From Gordonia amarae NBRC 15530 (GTDB lineage: Bacteria > Actinomycetota > Actinomycetes > Mycobacteriales > Mycobacteriaceae), in assembly GCF_000241345.1 (NCBI RefSeq), contig NZ_BAED01000048.1, positions 62,001-126,000 on the forward strand: a stretch of DNA of 64,000 nt, read 5' to 3'. A model generated the notes under the pieces. The model was not told where the DNA came from. It worked only from the letters and a program-made list of their open reading frames with translations, and did not search any database. A program made the position numbers and the translations under genes. Below, in pieces: positions 7,017 to 15,273 of the stretch (the stretch's first letter is position 1; each line of letters starts with the position of its first letter).

Positions 7017-8407
7017 CTCCGACAGCGGGGTTGTCGCAGGGGCGGTTGACGTTCGGGATGTGCGTCGGCGTCACGGCGGTGGCGTTCGAGTCGATCGCGG
7101 TGACCACCGCGATGCCGAAGGCGGCCGGCGATCTGGGACATCTGGCCTGGTACGGGTGGGTGTTCTCCACCTTTCAGGTCGGGCTGCTGTTCGCTTCTGT
7201 GGTGGCGGGGCGGATGTGCGACCGGCTGGGCCCGGTGCGGCCACTTTCGTTGGGGATGGCGATCTTTGCGGTCGGGCTGATCGTCGCCGGGTCGGCGAGC
7301 GACATGGTCATGTTGATCGTGGGCCGGCTGATTCAGGGCGTCGGCGGCGGTGCGCTGAATGTGGCCCTGTATGTGCTGATCGCGCGGGTGATCAGCGAGC
7401 CGGATCGGCCGCGGGTGTTCTCCTGGGTGTCCACGGCCTGGGTGTTGCCGTCGCTGGCCGGACCACCGGTCGCGGCCTATCTCACCGACCAATTATCTTG
7501 GCGGTGGGTGTTTTTCAGCGTCCTTATTCTCGTTGCGGTGTGGGTGGTGCTGACCGTGCCCAACCTGGTCACCGTGCGCCGCGCCGGGCTCGACGGTGGA
7601 CACCCGGGCAGTGGTGCGGTGCCGATCTGGGCGGCCGTGCTCGTCGCGGCGGCGGTGCCGGCGATCGGGGTAGCCGGTCAGCGCCTCGATCTGTGGGCGC
7701 CGGTGATCGGTGTTCTCGTCGTGATCTTGTTTGTCATCGCATTGCCGCGGGTACTGCCCGCGGGCTTTTTCGGCCGTGGAGTCGATCGCCCGGCGTCGGC
7801 GATCCGGGCGGTGGTCGCGACGCGGGGCCTGTTCGCCGGGGCATTCTTCAGCACCGAGGTCTTTCTGCCGCTGTCCCTGGTCGAGGGCCGGGACATGCGC
7901 CTGCTGTGGGCGGGCACGTTGCTGACCGTCGGCTCGCTCGGCTGGACCGCCGGGTCCTGGGCGCAGTCGCGGCTCGGCACCCGGATGCGGCGTGACCGGA
8001 TCATCGTCGCCGGTTCGTGCTCCATAACGTTTGGTGTGGCGGGTGCGGCGATCACCGCCTACCTGCCGGCGACGTGGATCGGTGTGGTCGTCGCGGTGTG
8101 GGTGGTCGCCGGATTCGGTATGGGCCTGGCAACGGCCAGCACCTCGGTGGCGATCATGCGGTTGTCCAGCGACGACGCGCAGGGACGCAATGCCTCCTCA
8201 CTGTCGGTGGCCGAAGCCCTCTGCAATGCCATCCTCGTCGCGATCGCGGGCAGCATCTTCGCGGCACTGCACACGACGGCCGACGCGTCGATCACCTTCG
8301 GTGCGGTGATGACGCTCGCCGTCGTCGCCGCGGCCACCGGAATCGCGGCCGCCACCCGCATCGGCCCGGTCTACGACACCGACAGCCAGGATTCACTGGG
8401 GCGGTAA
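7013..8407 (+). CDS. MFS transporter
   Basis: 464-residue integral membrane transporter of the major facilitator superfamily. There are about 12-14 hydrophobic segments, starting with GMCVGVTAVAFESIAVTTAMP and WYGWVFSTFQVG. The loop after segment 2 is RMCDRLGPVRP, the family A-like motif, and RLIQGVGGGALNVALYVLI resembles motif C of drug/H+ antiporters. The GTG at 7013 was chosen because transmembrane segment 1 starts about 14 residues later; the open frame upstream overlaps the NERD relic and looks non-coding. The substrate is unknown. Its 3' end overlaps the convergent membrane-protein gene by 15 bases. Confidence 0.82.
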   Translation: MTPTAGLSQGRLTFGMCVGVTAVAFESIAVTTAMPKAAGDLGHLAWYGWVFSTFQVGLLFASVVAGRMCDRLGPVRPLSLGMAIFAVGLIVAGSASDMVMLIVGRLIQGVGGGALNVALYVLIARVISEPDRPRVFSWVSTAWVLPSLAGPPVAAYLTDQLSWRWVFFSVLILVAVWVVLTVPNLVTVRRAGLDGGHPGSGAVPIWAAVLVAAAVPAIGVAGQRLDLWAPVIGVLVVILFVIALPRVLPAGFFGRGVDRPASAIRAVVATRGLFAGAFFSTEVFLPLSLVEGRDMRLLWAGTLLTVGSLGWTAGSWAQSRLGTRMRRDRIIVAGSCSITFGVAGAAITAYLPATWIGVVVAVWVVAGFGMGLATASTSVAIMRLSSDDAQGRNASSLSVAEALCNAILVAIAGSIFAALHTTADASITFGAVMTLAVVAAATGIAAATRIGPVYDTDSQDSLGR

Positions 8408-9289
8408 CCCGGATCGTGCGATCTCCGCGGTACGGCATTCGAGGTAGCCGGCCCAGATCGCCGACGACATCATGGCGACGGACACGGCCGAGGCGACGAC
8501 GACGGCGCCCGTGAGCAATGCCGGTGCCAGGGTGAGGTCGGAGTCCGACGCGGACCACAGAAGGTCTCCGGCGACGAGGGATGTCGGAAGGACGCAAAGA
8601 AGACCCATCGGGACCAGGATGGCGGCGGCGACCACACCGCAGAGCATCAGAACCGCTGCCAGCGACAGGTAGTTGTCGGCGGTGAGCTGCCAGGATCGCC
8701 TGACAGCACGAACGGGACCGCAGCGTTCGAGAGCGATGATCGGTCCGACAAGCGCGAACCTGATACTGAGGGCAACTGCGACCAGGATAACCAGTCTCGA
8801 CACCATGTAACCGAGTAGGGCGACGAGTGAGTTCCCGCTGTCGGCGAGAATCCAGAGGGGCACGATGACCACGGCGACCGGCAGCAGAAGCGCGAGGTGG
8901 GCGACCAGACTTGCCGGGAGTGCGGTGGCGGCCGTGCCCAATGACGGACCGGACCCGAGACGTCTGGACAACAGGACGGGAAGGATGGTGCTAAGTGGCC
9001 ACACGCTCGTCGCGACGACGATCAGACCGGCGACACACAGAATTTCTGTCACTGCGCCGATGCGGTCGAGTTCGTTGTCACCGGGCTGCGGGGTGATCGG
9101 CGAGATCAGGGTGTGGACGATCATCCCGATCGTCGCGGTGCACGTGAGAATCAGCAGGGTGATTCCGAGGTGTGTCACCGGGGCGCGGAACAACATGCGA
9201 ATGCTCTGCCGGAATGCGCGGTCGACGTCGAATCGCGGCGGTGAAGCTGGAAAGTGGGTGAAGGGTGGCCGAACTGGGTCGATGGTCAC
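8393..9289 (-). CDS. Multi-pass membrane protein, GPDPase membrane-domain-like
   Basis: 298-residue membrane protein with about six hydrophobic segments. Near residue 200 is the motif ERCGPVRAVRRSWQLT followed by another membrane segment. This motif pattern is typical of the family annotated as glycerophosphoryl diester phosphodiesterase membrane domain, whose members usually have no demonstrated enzyme activity. TACGAT (minus strand, plus 9296-9301) lies 6 bases before the GTG at 9289 and suggests a leaderless start there; an in-frame GTG at 9328 is the alternative. It is convergent with, and slightly overlaps, the MFS gene. No function is assigned. Confidence 0.65.
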   Translation of the reverse strand: MTIDPVRPPFTHFPASPPRFDVDRAFRQSIRMLFRAPVTHLGITLLILTCTATIGMIVHTLISPITPQPGDNELDRIGAVTEILCVAGLIVVATSVWPLSTILPVLLSRRLGSGPSLGTAATALPASLVAHLALLLPVAVVIVPLWILADSGNSLVALLGYMVSRLVILVAVALSIRFALVGPIIALERCGPVRAVRRSWQLTADNYLSLAAVLMLCGVVAAAILVPMGLLCVLPTSLVAGDLLWSASDSDLTLAPALLTGAVVVASAVSVAMMSSAIWAGYLECRTAEIARSGLPPQ

Positions 9290-9465
9290 GGCCCCATCGT
9301 AGGGACCGGGATCCTGGCGTGCAGGCACCTGCAGTTGGCTTTCGCGTTGGTGCAGACATCGTCCTTACCGGCCACTGGTTCCTGGCCTCTTGCCACAGGC
9401 ATCATCCTGGGAATCGGCCACTGCGACAACGGTAAGCTGTATGGAACTCACGGTGGGCGAAGGAT

Positions 9466-10419
9466 TCACGCGGACAGGAACACCTCGTCGTTGTGCCACT
9501 CGAGGAATTCTTTCGCCGGGCGGTCTGCGCGTTTGGCGGGTACGTCGATTTTGGTACCGGCGCGCTGGTAGAACCAGTCGCCGTTGCCGAACTGCTCACG
9601 TAGGGCGGGGCTGACGCGTAACCGGTGTTGGAAGTCGACGCCGAGGTAACCACGATCGAACAAAGTGTGAACATCCGAACGCAGAAGAAGTCCGTTATCG
9701 ACGCGATGGATACCACCTGATGCCACCGGCAAGATATGTGCTGCTTCCAGAACTGGGCGAACCTTGTCACCGGTGACAGCACACCGGTGGTTGTAGGTTT
9801 CGGCGATCACGGCTTTGAATGCCTGCTGTCCGATTCGCGGAACCGTCAGTGTGGGACTGCCTTGCGTAGCCTCCGAGAGTACCTGTGTCCGAGGGTCCGA
9901 ACTCGGTGCGAGCAGTTGATACCGAAGCAGGGCTTCGATGACTGAGTGCCCTGAGTTGATCTCTGTGAGGTCGTACTTTCGGCCGCGCACCAGACTTGGT
10001 GCAAAATCGGTTGGCGCTGGTAGGGTTTCAGATTCTTGGAAGAAGACGACATTCTGGAGAAAGACGCAGCCGATCAGCGGATCCTCGAATCTTGTGATGG
10101 GTCTGCGAGCATAGTGCTCGATTCGCATCCGCAATGATTTGAGAGAATCGACACCATTTGCATGGCCTAATAGCTCCCATGCTTCCTTGATTGTCGACCG
10201 AGCGAAACCCGAGAACAGCCCGACGCCGACGAGCCTGTTGCTGATCTCGGGGTGATTTCGCTCCACGTGAGTCTTGAACACAAATGGCTGGCCGGGGCTC
10301 AGTGCTTGGAATCCCATATTCGCGCTCGGGAACCAGAAATTGACCTCGTCGTGGTGGGGACCGTCGGCGAGCAGGAGCCGGTACCAGTCGCGATCGGTAA
10401 CCCCGACATAGGCCCTCAT
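9466..10419 (-). CDS. HNH endonuclease with PUA-like N-terminal domain
   Basis: 317-residue predicted nuclease. Residues 1-130 (AYVGVTDRDWYRLL, DEVNFWFPS, LSPGQPFVFKTH) resemble the PUA/EVE-like fold that reads modified bases or RNA. Residues about 210-262 are an HNH_2-type site: RCAVTGDKVRPVLEAAHI with His228, Asn242 in DNG, and His251 in DVHTLFD. This architecture suggests a type IV-like, modification-dependent restriction enzyme, by analogy with other PUA/SRA-HNH fusions. The ATG has a ribosome site (aggggtgag). It overlaps the stop of a small upstream frame as TGATG. It has no methyltransferase neighbour, which fits a modification-dependent enzyme. Confidence 0.8.
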   Translation of the reverse strand: MRAYVGVTDRDWYRLLLADGPHHDEVNFWFPSANMGFQALSPGQPFVFKTHVERNHPEISNRLVGVGLFSGFARSTIKEAWELLGHANGVDSLKSLRMRIEHYARRPITRFEDPLIGCVFLQNVVFFQESETLPAPTDFAPSLVRGRKYDLTEINSGHSVIEALLRYQLLAPSSDPRTQVLSEATQGSPTLTVPRIGQQAFKAVIAETYNHRCAVTGDKVRPVLEAAHILPVASGGIHRVDNGLLLRSDVHTLFDRGYLGVDFQHRLRVSPALREQFGNGDWFYQRAGTKIDVPAKRADRPAKEFLEWHNDEVFLSA

Positions 10420-10643
10420 CAGCTCACCCCTATCTGCGTTGGGACGAAGTCTAGCGATAGGGGATTGCCGTGTGTGGGGTTCGGCTGCTTCAGCCGAGTA
10501 CCTAAAGACCGTCCGTCGGCGACGAGGCCTTCGATGGTGATCAGGTCCGTGAAGCGGATGAAATGCCGTTCGTTGTCGGCGACGATCGTGGTGGCACCAT
10601 GTGCAGAGCGGGCATAGAAAACGCTAGCACTGGGTGCTAGCAC
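10419..10643 (-). CDS. Small hypothetical protein coupled to the HNH gene
   Basis: Possible 74-residue product starting at a GTG at 10643 and ending in a TGATG overlap with the HNH gene. The central part (TTIVADNERHFIRFTDLITIEG) looks like real protein, while the first dozen residues come from the gctagcactgg repeats. I do not recognise a family. Its place suggests a small partner or leader peptide of the nuclease, but it could also be non-coding promoter DNA. Confidence 0.3.
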   Translation of the reverse strand: MLAPSASVFYARSAHGATTIVADNERHFIRFTDLITIEGLVADGRSLGTRLKQPNPTHGNPLSLDFVPTQIGVS

Positions 10644-10646
10644 TGG
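10623..10646. repeat. Tandem direct repeat GCTAGCACTGG x2
   Basis: GCTAGCACTGG at 10623-10633 and again at 10636-10646. The two copies also form an inverted pair around GCTAGCAC/GTGCTAGC. The repeat lies in the region between the HNH unit (minus) and the DUF1707 gene (plus), so it may be a regulator site. Confidence 0.5.
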
Positions 10647-10702
10647 CCGTGTGCTCGCCGCGTGGAGTCTGCCCGTCGGCCTGGTGGCGTACGGTCGAAA
10701 GC

Positions 10703-11560
10703 ATGAGTGGCGCCGGCAGCACTCGGGCACGGGACGTCGACCGCGTGGCGGTGATGGCGGTGATCGACGACGCTCACGCGGACGGGCAGCTGACCGGCGA
10801 GGAGCACCGCGAGCGCGTCGACCAGGCGCGGCAGGCGGTCTCGCTCGGCGATCTACACGTGCTCACCGCCGACCTGCAGCGGTCGCGCCCGGTGCCGTTG
10901 CGGCTGCGGCCCACTAAGGACCGCCGGCTCAGGTGGACGCTGATCGCGCTCGCGGCATCGGTGGTGTCGGGTCTGATGGCCGTCGTGGCCGTGGCGGTGA
11001 TCCACCGCGATTCCGGCGACGACTCCACGGTTCCGCTGCCGACGCCCGTGGTGGTACCGACTGCCGGTGATGCACCGGGGATCCCGACGACGTCGGCGCC
11101 CGCGCCGGTGATGTACACCGCCGACGCGATCCGCGAGGTCATCGAGGCGACCCGGAACAGGTTCGGCACCACCGTCATCGAGGGAATGCACCTGTATCCC
11201 GACAGTGCGGAGGTGTACGTGTACGACAAGTCGTCCTCGGTCGGCAGCGTCCGCTATCAGTACTCACTCGGCGGTGAGTTCCACGATCCGCAGACCTACG
11301 GCGGTACGTCCGTCGGTTCGGACAACGGTGAGACGGTCGACCTCGCCGACCTCGACGTCGGCAAGATAGCCGACCTGATCGCCCAATCGCCGGAGAAGCT
11401 CGGCGTGCAGACCTCCGACGCCGGCTACCGGGTCACGATCGGCGGCGCCGACGGTGGCGAGGTGTGGATCGGGGTCAACGACATCAGCATCGATTCACAC
11501 TTGGTGGCCAGGCTCGACGGCACGATCAAGGGCGTGCACCGCTGCGGCTGGGGGTGCTGA
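10703..11560 (+). CDS. DUF1707 domain membrane protein
   Basis: 285-residue protein. An N-terminal DUF1707 (SHOCT-like) domain covers about residues 8-60 (VMAVIDDAHADGQLTGEEHRER, the usual D-G-L-EE-R pattern). One membrane helix follows at about 78-100, then a Pro/Thr linker and an extracellular domain of about 150 residues containing a repeat of acidic and Gly residues. DUF1707 is common in actinobacteria and its role is not known; it is thought to mediate protein contacts at the membrane. TACGGT at 10690-10695 ends 7 bases before the ATG, so the message is probably leaderless. A strong terminator follows. Confidence 0.8.
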   Translation: MSGAGSTRARDVDRVAVMAVIDDAHADGQLTGEEHRERVDQARQAVSLGDLHVLTADLQRSRPVPLRLRPTKDRRLRWTLIALAASVVSGLMAVVAVAVIHRDSGDDSTVPLPTPVVVPTAGDAPGIPTTSAPAPVMYTADAIREVIEATRNRFGTTVIEGMHLYPDSAEVYVYDKSSSVGSVRYQYSLGGEFHDPQTYGGTSVGSDNGETVDLADLDVGKIADLIAQSPEKLGVQTSDAGYRVTIGGADGGEVWIGVNDISIDSHLVARLDGTIKGVHRCGWGC

Positions 11561-11575
11561 ACAGCGGCCCTGAAC

Positions 11576-11611
11576 GAGAAGAACCCCGCCCGGGTGGGCG
11601 GGGTTCTTCTC
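11576..11611. terminator. Bidirectional rho-independent terminator
   Basis: Perfect 16-bp stem from gagaagaaccccgccc with a 4-base loop (gggt). The AA-rich left arm and TT-rich right arm give U-runs on both strands. It lies between the convergent DUF1707 and oxidoreductase genes. Confidence 0.85.
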
Positions 11612-11624
11612 GCATGGGGTCGGC

Positions 11625-12275
11625 TCAGTGGCCGGTGGTGAAACGCCGGCGCACATGGTTGCGCTTGTCGATCTCGTCGACGAACGCGAGCGCGTAGTCG
11701 GTGCCGGAGATCTCCGAGCTGCCGTCCTCCTTGGTGACCAGCACGTCGCCGCCGGTGCGGTACGCGCCGGTGGTCTCACCGGGGGCGAACGAACCGAACA
11801 GCGCGGCAGGGGAGACGTAGAACCAGTCGAGGCTATCAGGGCTGGTGCGCAGGGCCTCGAGCACGTCGGCATGCGAGAGTGCTTCGGGCTTCCATTCGTC
11901 GAGGAACTCGGGGGTGTCCACCAGGCGGGGTCCGCCCTCGGCGACGAGCGCGCTGCCGGCACCGCCGACGACGCCGAGGCGCGTGTTGTGGCCGGTCGCG
12001 GCGTCGGTGAGCTGCGGAACGTACGCCGACAGCGGTTTGCCGTCGACATCGGCGCCGTGCACCGCCACCACCAGCACGTCCGCGTCGGTCGCGGCCTTGT
12101 CGAGGGTTTGCGGATCGGCCAGCGACCCCTTCTCGTAGGTCACGCCGGGCACCGGCTCGGCGGGCGCCCCGTTACGGCTGTACGAGGTGACGGCATAGCC
12201 ACGCTTGGCCGCCTCGGCGACGATGTTGCCGCCGGCGTAGCCGGTTCCTCCGAAAACTGCGATTGATGTGCTCAT
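11625..12275 (-). CDS. NAD(P)-binding oxidoreductase (atypical SDR, NmrA/YwnB-like)
   Basis: 216-residue Rossmann-fold protein. It begins with AVFGGTGYAGGNIVAEA (GGTGxxG, the NAD(P)-binding turn of atypical SDRs), and SRN after the second strand suggests NADP preference. Length and layout match the YwnB/NmrA-like NAD(P)H-binding group, which includes flavin-reductase-like and redox-sensing proteins. The catalytic YxxxK of classical SDRs is not evident. It converges on the DUF1707 gene across a strong terminator. No pathway is suggested by its neighbours. Confidence 0.8.
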   Translation of the reverse strand: MSTSIAVFGGTGYAGGNIVAEAAKRGYAVTSYSRNGAPAEPVPGVTYEKGSLADPQTLDKAATDADVLVVAVHGADVDGKPLSAYVPQLTDAATGHNTRLGVVGGAGSALVAEGGPRLVDTPEFLDEWKPEALSHADVLEALRTSPDSLDWFYVSPAALFGSFAPGETTGAYRTGGDVLVTKEDGSSEISGTDYALAFVDEIDKRNHVRRRFTTGH

Positions 12276-12320
12276 GGGTCGTGTAACGACCCCGCGGCGT
12301 ACCGGTATTCCGGGTGCAGG

Positions 12321-13442
12321 TCAGTCGGCGGCGTGTCCACCGAGCGGCGGCGGCCCGCAGCGGTAGGTGGGTGGGGTGACCGACAACCCGATCGGGTCGG
12401 CGACCTGCCGCGTGGCGCTGCCCGGCACGGCGACCGTCGGTGTCAGACCCAGCGACTCGGCGAACGAGAACGCCTCGGCCATGTCGTTGATCGGGCCGGC
12501 GGGCACACCCACGGCGTTGAGTTCGGTGTACCAGTGGTCGGCGCCGTGCCCGGCAAGCGCACCGGAGATGATCTCGCACAAGGCATCCCGGTTGGCCACC
12601 CGCAGTGCGTTGGTGGTGAACCGGTCGTCGGCGACCAGCTCCGGCAGCGTGAGCGCACCCGCGAGAGCCCGGAACTGTTTGTCGTTGCCGACGGCGATCG
12701 CGATCTGGCGGTCGGCGGTACCGAACGTCTGGTACGGCGCGATGCTCGGATGCCGGTTCTGCTCGATGATGCCCGGCACCACCCCCGCGCCCAGGTAGCC
12801 CGACGCCTGATTCACCATGGACGACAGCAGCACCGACAACAGGTCGACGTCGACGCGCTGGCCCTCACCGGTGCGCTCGCGGTGCCGCAGGGCGAGCAGG
12901 ATCCCGCTGAGGGCATGCATTCCGGTGAGCACATCGATCAGCGCGACACCCGCCTTGGTCGGGCTGCCGGGGCCGGGTCCGGTGACGCTCATCAACCCGC
13001 CCACCGCCTGCACCAGCAGGTCATAGCCGGGGAGGGCGGCACCACCGTGATGGCCGAAGCCCGTGATCGAGCAATAGATCAGGCCGGGCCGCAGCGGGGC
13101 CAGGTCGTCGTAGCCCAGACCCAGCTTCTCCATCGTGCCGGGCCGGAAGTTCTCGACGACGACGTCCGCACCCGCCACCAGCTCGCGGGCCTGAGCGCGC
13201 CCGGCATCGGTCGCCAGGTCGATCGCCACCGACCGCTTGTTACGGTTCACCGAGTTGAAGTAGGTGGCCACGCCGGCGGCGTCGTACGGCGGACCCCAAT
13301 GCCGGGTGTCGTCACCTGATCCGGGACGCTCGATCTTGATGATGTCGGCGCCGAAGTCGCCGAGCAGCATCGTCGCGTACGGACCGGCCAAGACCCTGCT
13401 GAAATCGGCGACGATGATGCCGTCGAGTGCGTGTGCTGTCAT
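12321..13442 (-). CDS. CaiB/BaiF (class III) CoA-transferase family protein
   Basis: 373-residue class III CoA-transferase. It begins with the family pattern (DGIIVADFSRVLAGPYATMLLGDFGADIIKIE split by short spacers), followed by NRNKRSVAIDL and the catalytic Asp region (GYDLLVQAVGGLMSVTG), then GHHGG. Such enzymes move CoA between carboxylic acids, for example formyl-CoA/oxalate, carnitine or alpha-methylacyl substrates. A ribosome site (aggag) precedes the ATG. The gene diverges from the monooxygenase-amidase pair at 13612-16121; if that pair makes an arylacetic acid, activation to a CoA ester would be a sensible next step, but this link is inference. Confidence 0.88.
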   Translation of the reverse strand: MTAHALDGIIVADFSRVLAGPYATMLLGDFGADIIKIERPGSGDDTRHWGPPYDAAGVATYFNSVNRNKRSVAIDLATDAGRAQARELVAGADVVVENFRPGTMEKLGLGYDDLAPLRPGLIYCSITGFGHHGGAALPGYDLLVQAVGGLMSVTGPGPGSPTKAGVALIDVLTGMHALSGILLALRHRERTGEGQRVDVDLLSVLLSSMVNQASGYLGAGVVPGIIEQNRHPSIAPYQTFGTADRQIAIAVGNDKQFRALAGALTLPELVADDRFTTNALRVANRDALCEIISGALAGHGADHWYTELNAVGVPAGPINDMAEAFSFAESLGLTPTVAVPGSATRQVADPIGLSVTPPTYRCGPPPLGGHAAD

Positions 13443-13611
13443 GATGCGGTACTCCTGACGGGGACGGTGCCGGCCATCGATGCCGGGCGGGCGGGGAACT
13501 TTGAGGACCCTGGTGGACAGTGTCTCTCAGCCGGGGCGCGAACACGGCAACGATGCGTCAAAGGGCCGTCGAGGGCAGCGAAAGCACCTGTGCGCCGGTA
13601 GCGTCACAGCC

Positions 13612-15273
13612 ATGGCCGCCGACGCACCCGTGACAATTTTCGGTCCCGACTTCCCGTTCGCCTACGACGACTGGCTGCGCCATCCGGCGGGCCTGGGCAC
13701 CGTGCCCGACGAGGCGCTCGGTTCGGAGGTCGCGGTGATCGGCGCCGGGATGGCGGGCATGGTCGCCGCCTACGAACTGATGAAACTCGGCCTGAAACCG
13801 GTGGTGTACGAGGCCGAGCGGATCGGCGGCCGGCTGCGTTCGGAGCCGTTCGCGCCGGGGGAGCCGGAGATCGCCGAACTCGGCGGCATGCGGTTCCCGA
13901 TCTCGTCGCGGGCGTTCTTCCACTACGTCGACATGTTCGGGCTCAACGCCCAGCCGTTCCCCAATCCGCTCACCCCGGCGTCGGGGTCGACGGTCATCGA
14001 CATCGGTGGCGAGACCCTCTACGCCCGCACCCTCGACGACCTGCCGGAGATCTACCGGGAGATCGCGCACGCGTGGGATGCGGCGCTGGAACGGATCGCC
14101 GGGTTCACCGAACTGCAGGACGCGATACGGACACGCGATACGGCCGCGCTCAAGGATCGCTGGAACAAGCTCGTTCGCGAGTGGGACGACCGGAGCTTCT
14201 ACGACTTCCTGGCCACCTCCGACGAATTCGGGTCGTTGTCATACCGGCACCGGGAGTTGTTCGGGCAGGTCGGATTCGGTACCGGCGGCTGGGATTCGGA
14301 TTTCGCCAATTCGATGCTGGAGATTCTGCGGGTGGTGGTCACCAACTGCGACTCCGACCAGTTTCTGATCGAGGGCGGCTCCGAGCAGGTGCCGCGCGGA
14401 CTGTGGTCGCACGCGCCGGAGAACATCGCGCACTGGCCGGCCGGAACGAGCCTGGCCTCGCTGCATCGCGGGGTGCCGAGGGCGGGGGTCGCCAGGATCC
14501 GGCGCCTGGGTGCCGACCGGATCGAGGTCACCGACCGGTGGGGAGACGCGCACGTGTACCCGGCGGTCGTCGCGACCTGCCAGGCCTGGCTGCTGTCGAC
14601 GGAGATCGACTGCGACGAATCGCTGTTCAGCCAGGACATGTGGATGGCGCTGGACCGGACCCGCTACATGCAATCGTCCAAGACGTTCGTGATGGTGGAC
14701 CGGCCGTTCTGGAAGGACGTCGACCCGGATACCGGCCGCGACGTGATGAGCATGACACTGACCGACAGGCTCACCCGCGGCACGTATTTCTTCGACAACG
14801 GACCCGACCGGCCCGCGGTGATCTGCCTCACCTACAGCTGGATGTCCGACGCGCTCAAAGTTCTGCCGCACCCGGTGGAACGACGTGTTGAATTGGCTTT
14901 GTCAGCATTACGAAAAATCTATCCGAACGTGGATATTGAAAGTCATATCGTGGGGCGGCCTTTGACTGTGTCATGGGAGGACGAGCCGCACTTTCTCGGC
15001 GCGTTCAAAGGCGCATTACCCGGGCATTATCGGTACAACACCCGGATGTACGGGCATTTTCACGGCCAGGAAAGGCTTCCCGACGCCGAGCGTGGGATCT
15101 TCATCGCCGGCGATGATGTATCGTTCATGCCAGCCTGGGTGGAGGGGGCTGTCCAGACCGGTTTGAATGCCGTGTGGGGTGTTCTTTCGCATTTCGGTGG
15201 CCGCACATCACCCGATAACCCGGGGCCGGGCGACGTGTACGCTCGGTTGGGTCCCATCGACATCGGAGAATGA
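13612..15273 (+). CDS. FAD-dependent L-amino acid monooxygenase/oxidase, tryptophan 2-monooxygenase-like
   Basis: 553-residue flavin amine-oxidase family protein, close in length to IaaM (about 557). The FAD motif GAGMAGMVAAYELMKLG is near residue 42 and is followed by YEAERIGGRLRSE; the C-terminus closes with IFIAGDDVSFMPAWVEGAV, the typical second FAD segment. Tryptophan and phenylalanine 2-monooxygenases oxidatively decarboxylate an L-amino acid to the amide, and this protein has their layout (an N-terminal FAD half with ELGGMRFP). It overlaps a nitrilase-family amidase by 4 bases, giving the two-step amide route to an acid (indole-3-acetamide to auxin if Trp is used). TAGCGT ends 7 bases before the ATG, suggesting a leaderless mRNA. 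A patch near 14885-15070 is AT-richer than the rest. Confidence 0.78.
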   Translation: MAADAPVTIFGPDFPFAYDDWLRHPAGLGTVPDEALGSEVAVIGAGMAGMVAAYELMKLGLKPVVYEAERIGGRLRSEPFAPGEPEIAELGGMRFPISSRAFFHYVDMFGLNAQPFPNPLTPASGSTVIDIGGETLYARTLDDLPEIYREIAHAWDAALERIAGFTELQDAIRTRDTAALKDRWNKLVREWDDRSFYDFLATSDEFGSLSYRHRELFGQVGFGTGGWDSDFANSMLEILRVVVTNCDSDQFLIEGGSEQVPRGLWSHAPENIAHWPAGTSLASLHRGVPRAGVARIRRLGADRIEVTDRWGDAHVYPAVVATCQAWLLSTEIDCDESLFSQDMWMALDRTRYMQSSKTFVMVDRPFWKDVDPDTGRDVMSMTLTDRLTRGTYFFDNGPDRPAVICLTYSWMSDALKVLPHPVERRVELALSALRKIYPNVDIESHIVGRPLTVSWEDEPHFLGAFKGALPGHYRYNTRMYGHFHGQERLPDAERGIFIAGDDVSFMPAWVEGAVQTGLNAVWGVLSHFGGRTSPDNPGPGDVYARLGPIDIGE

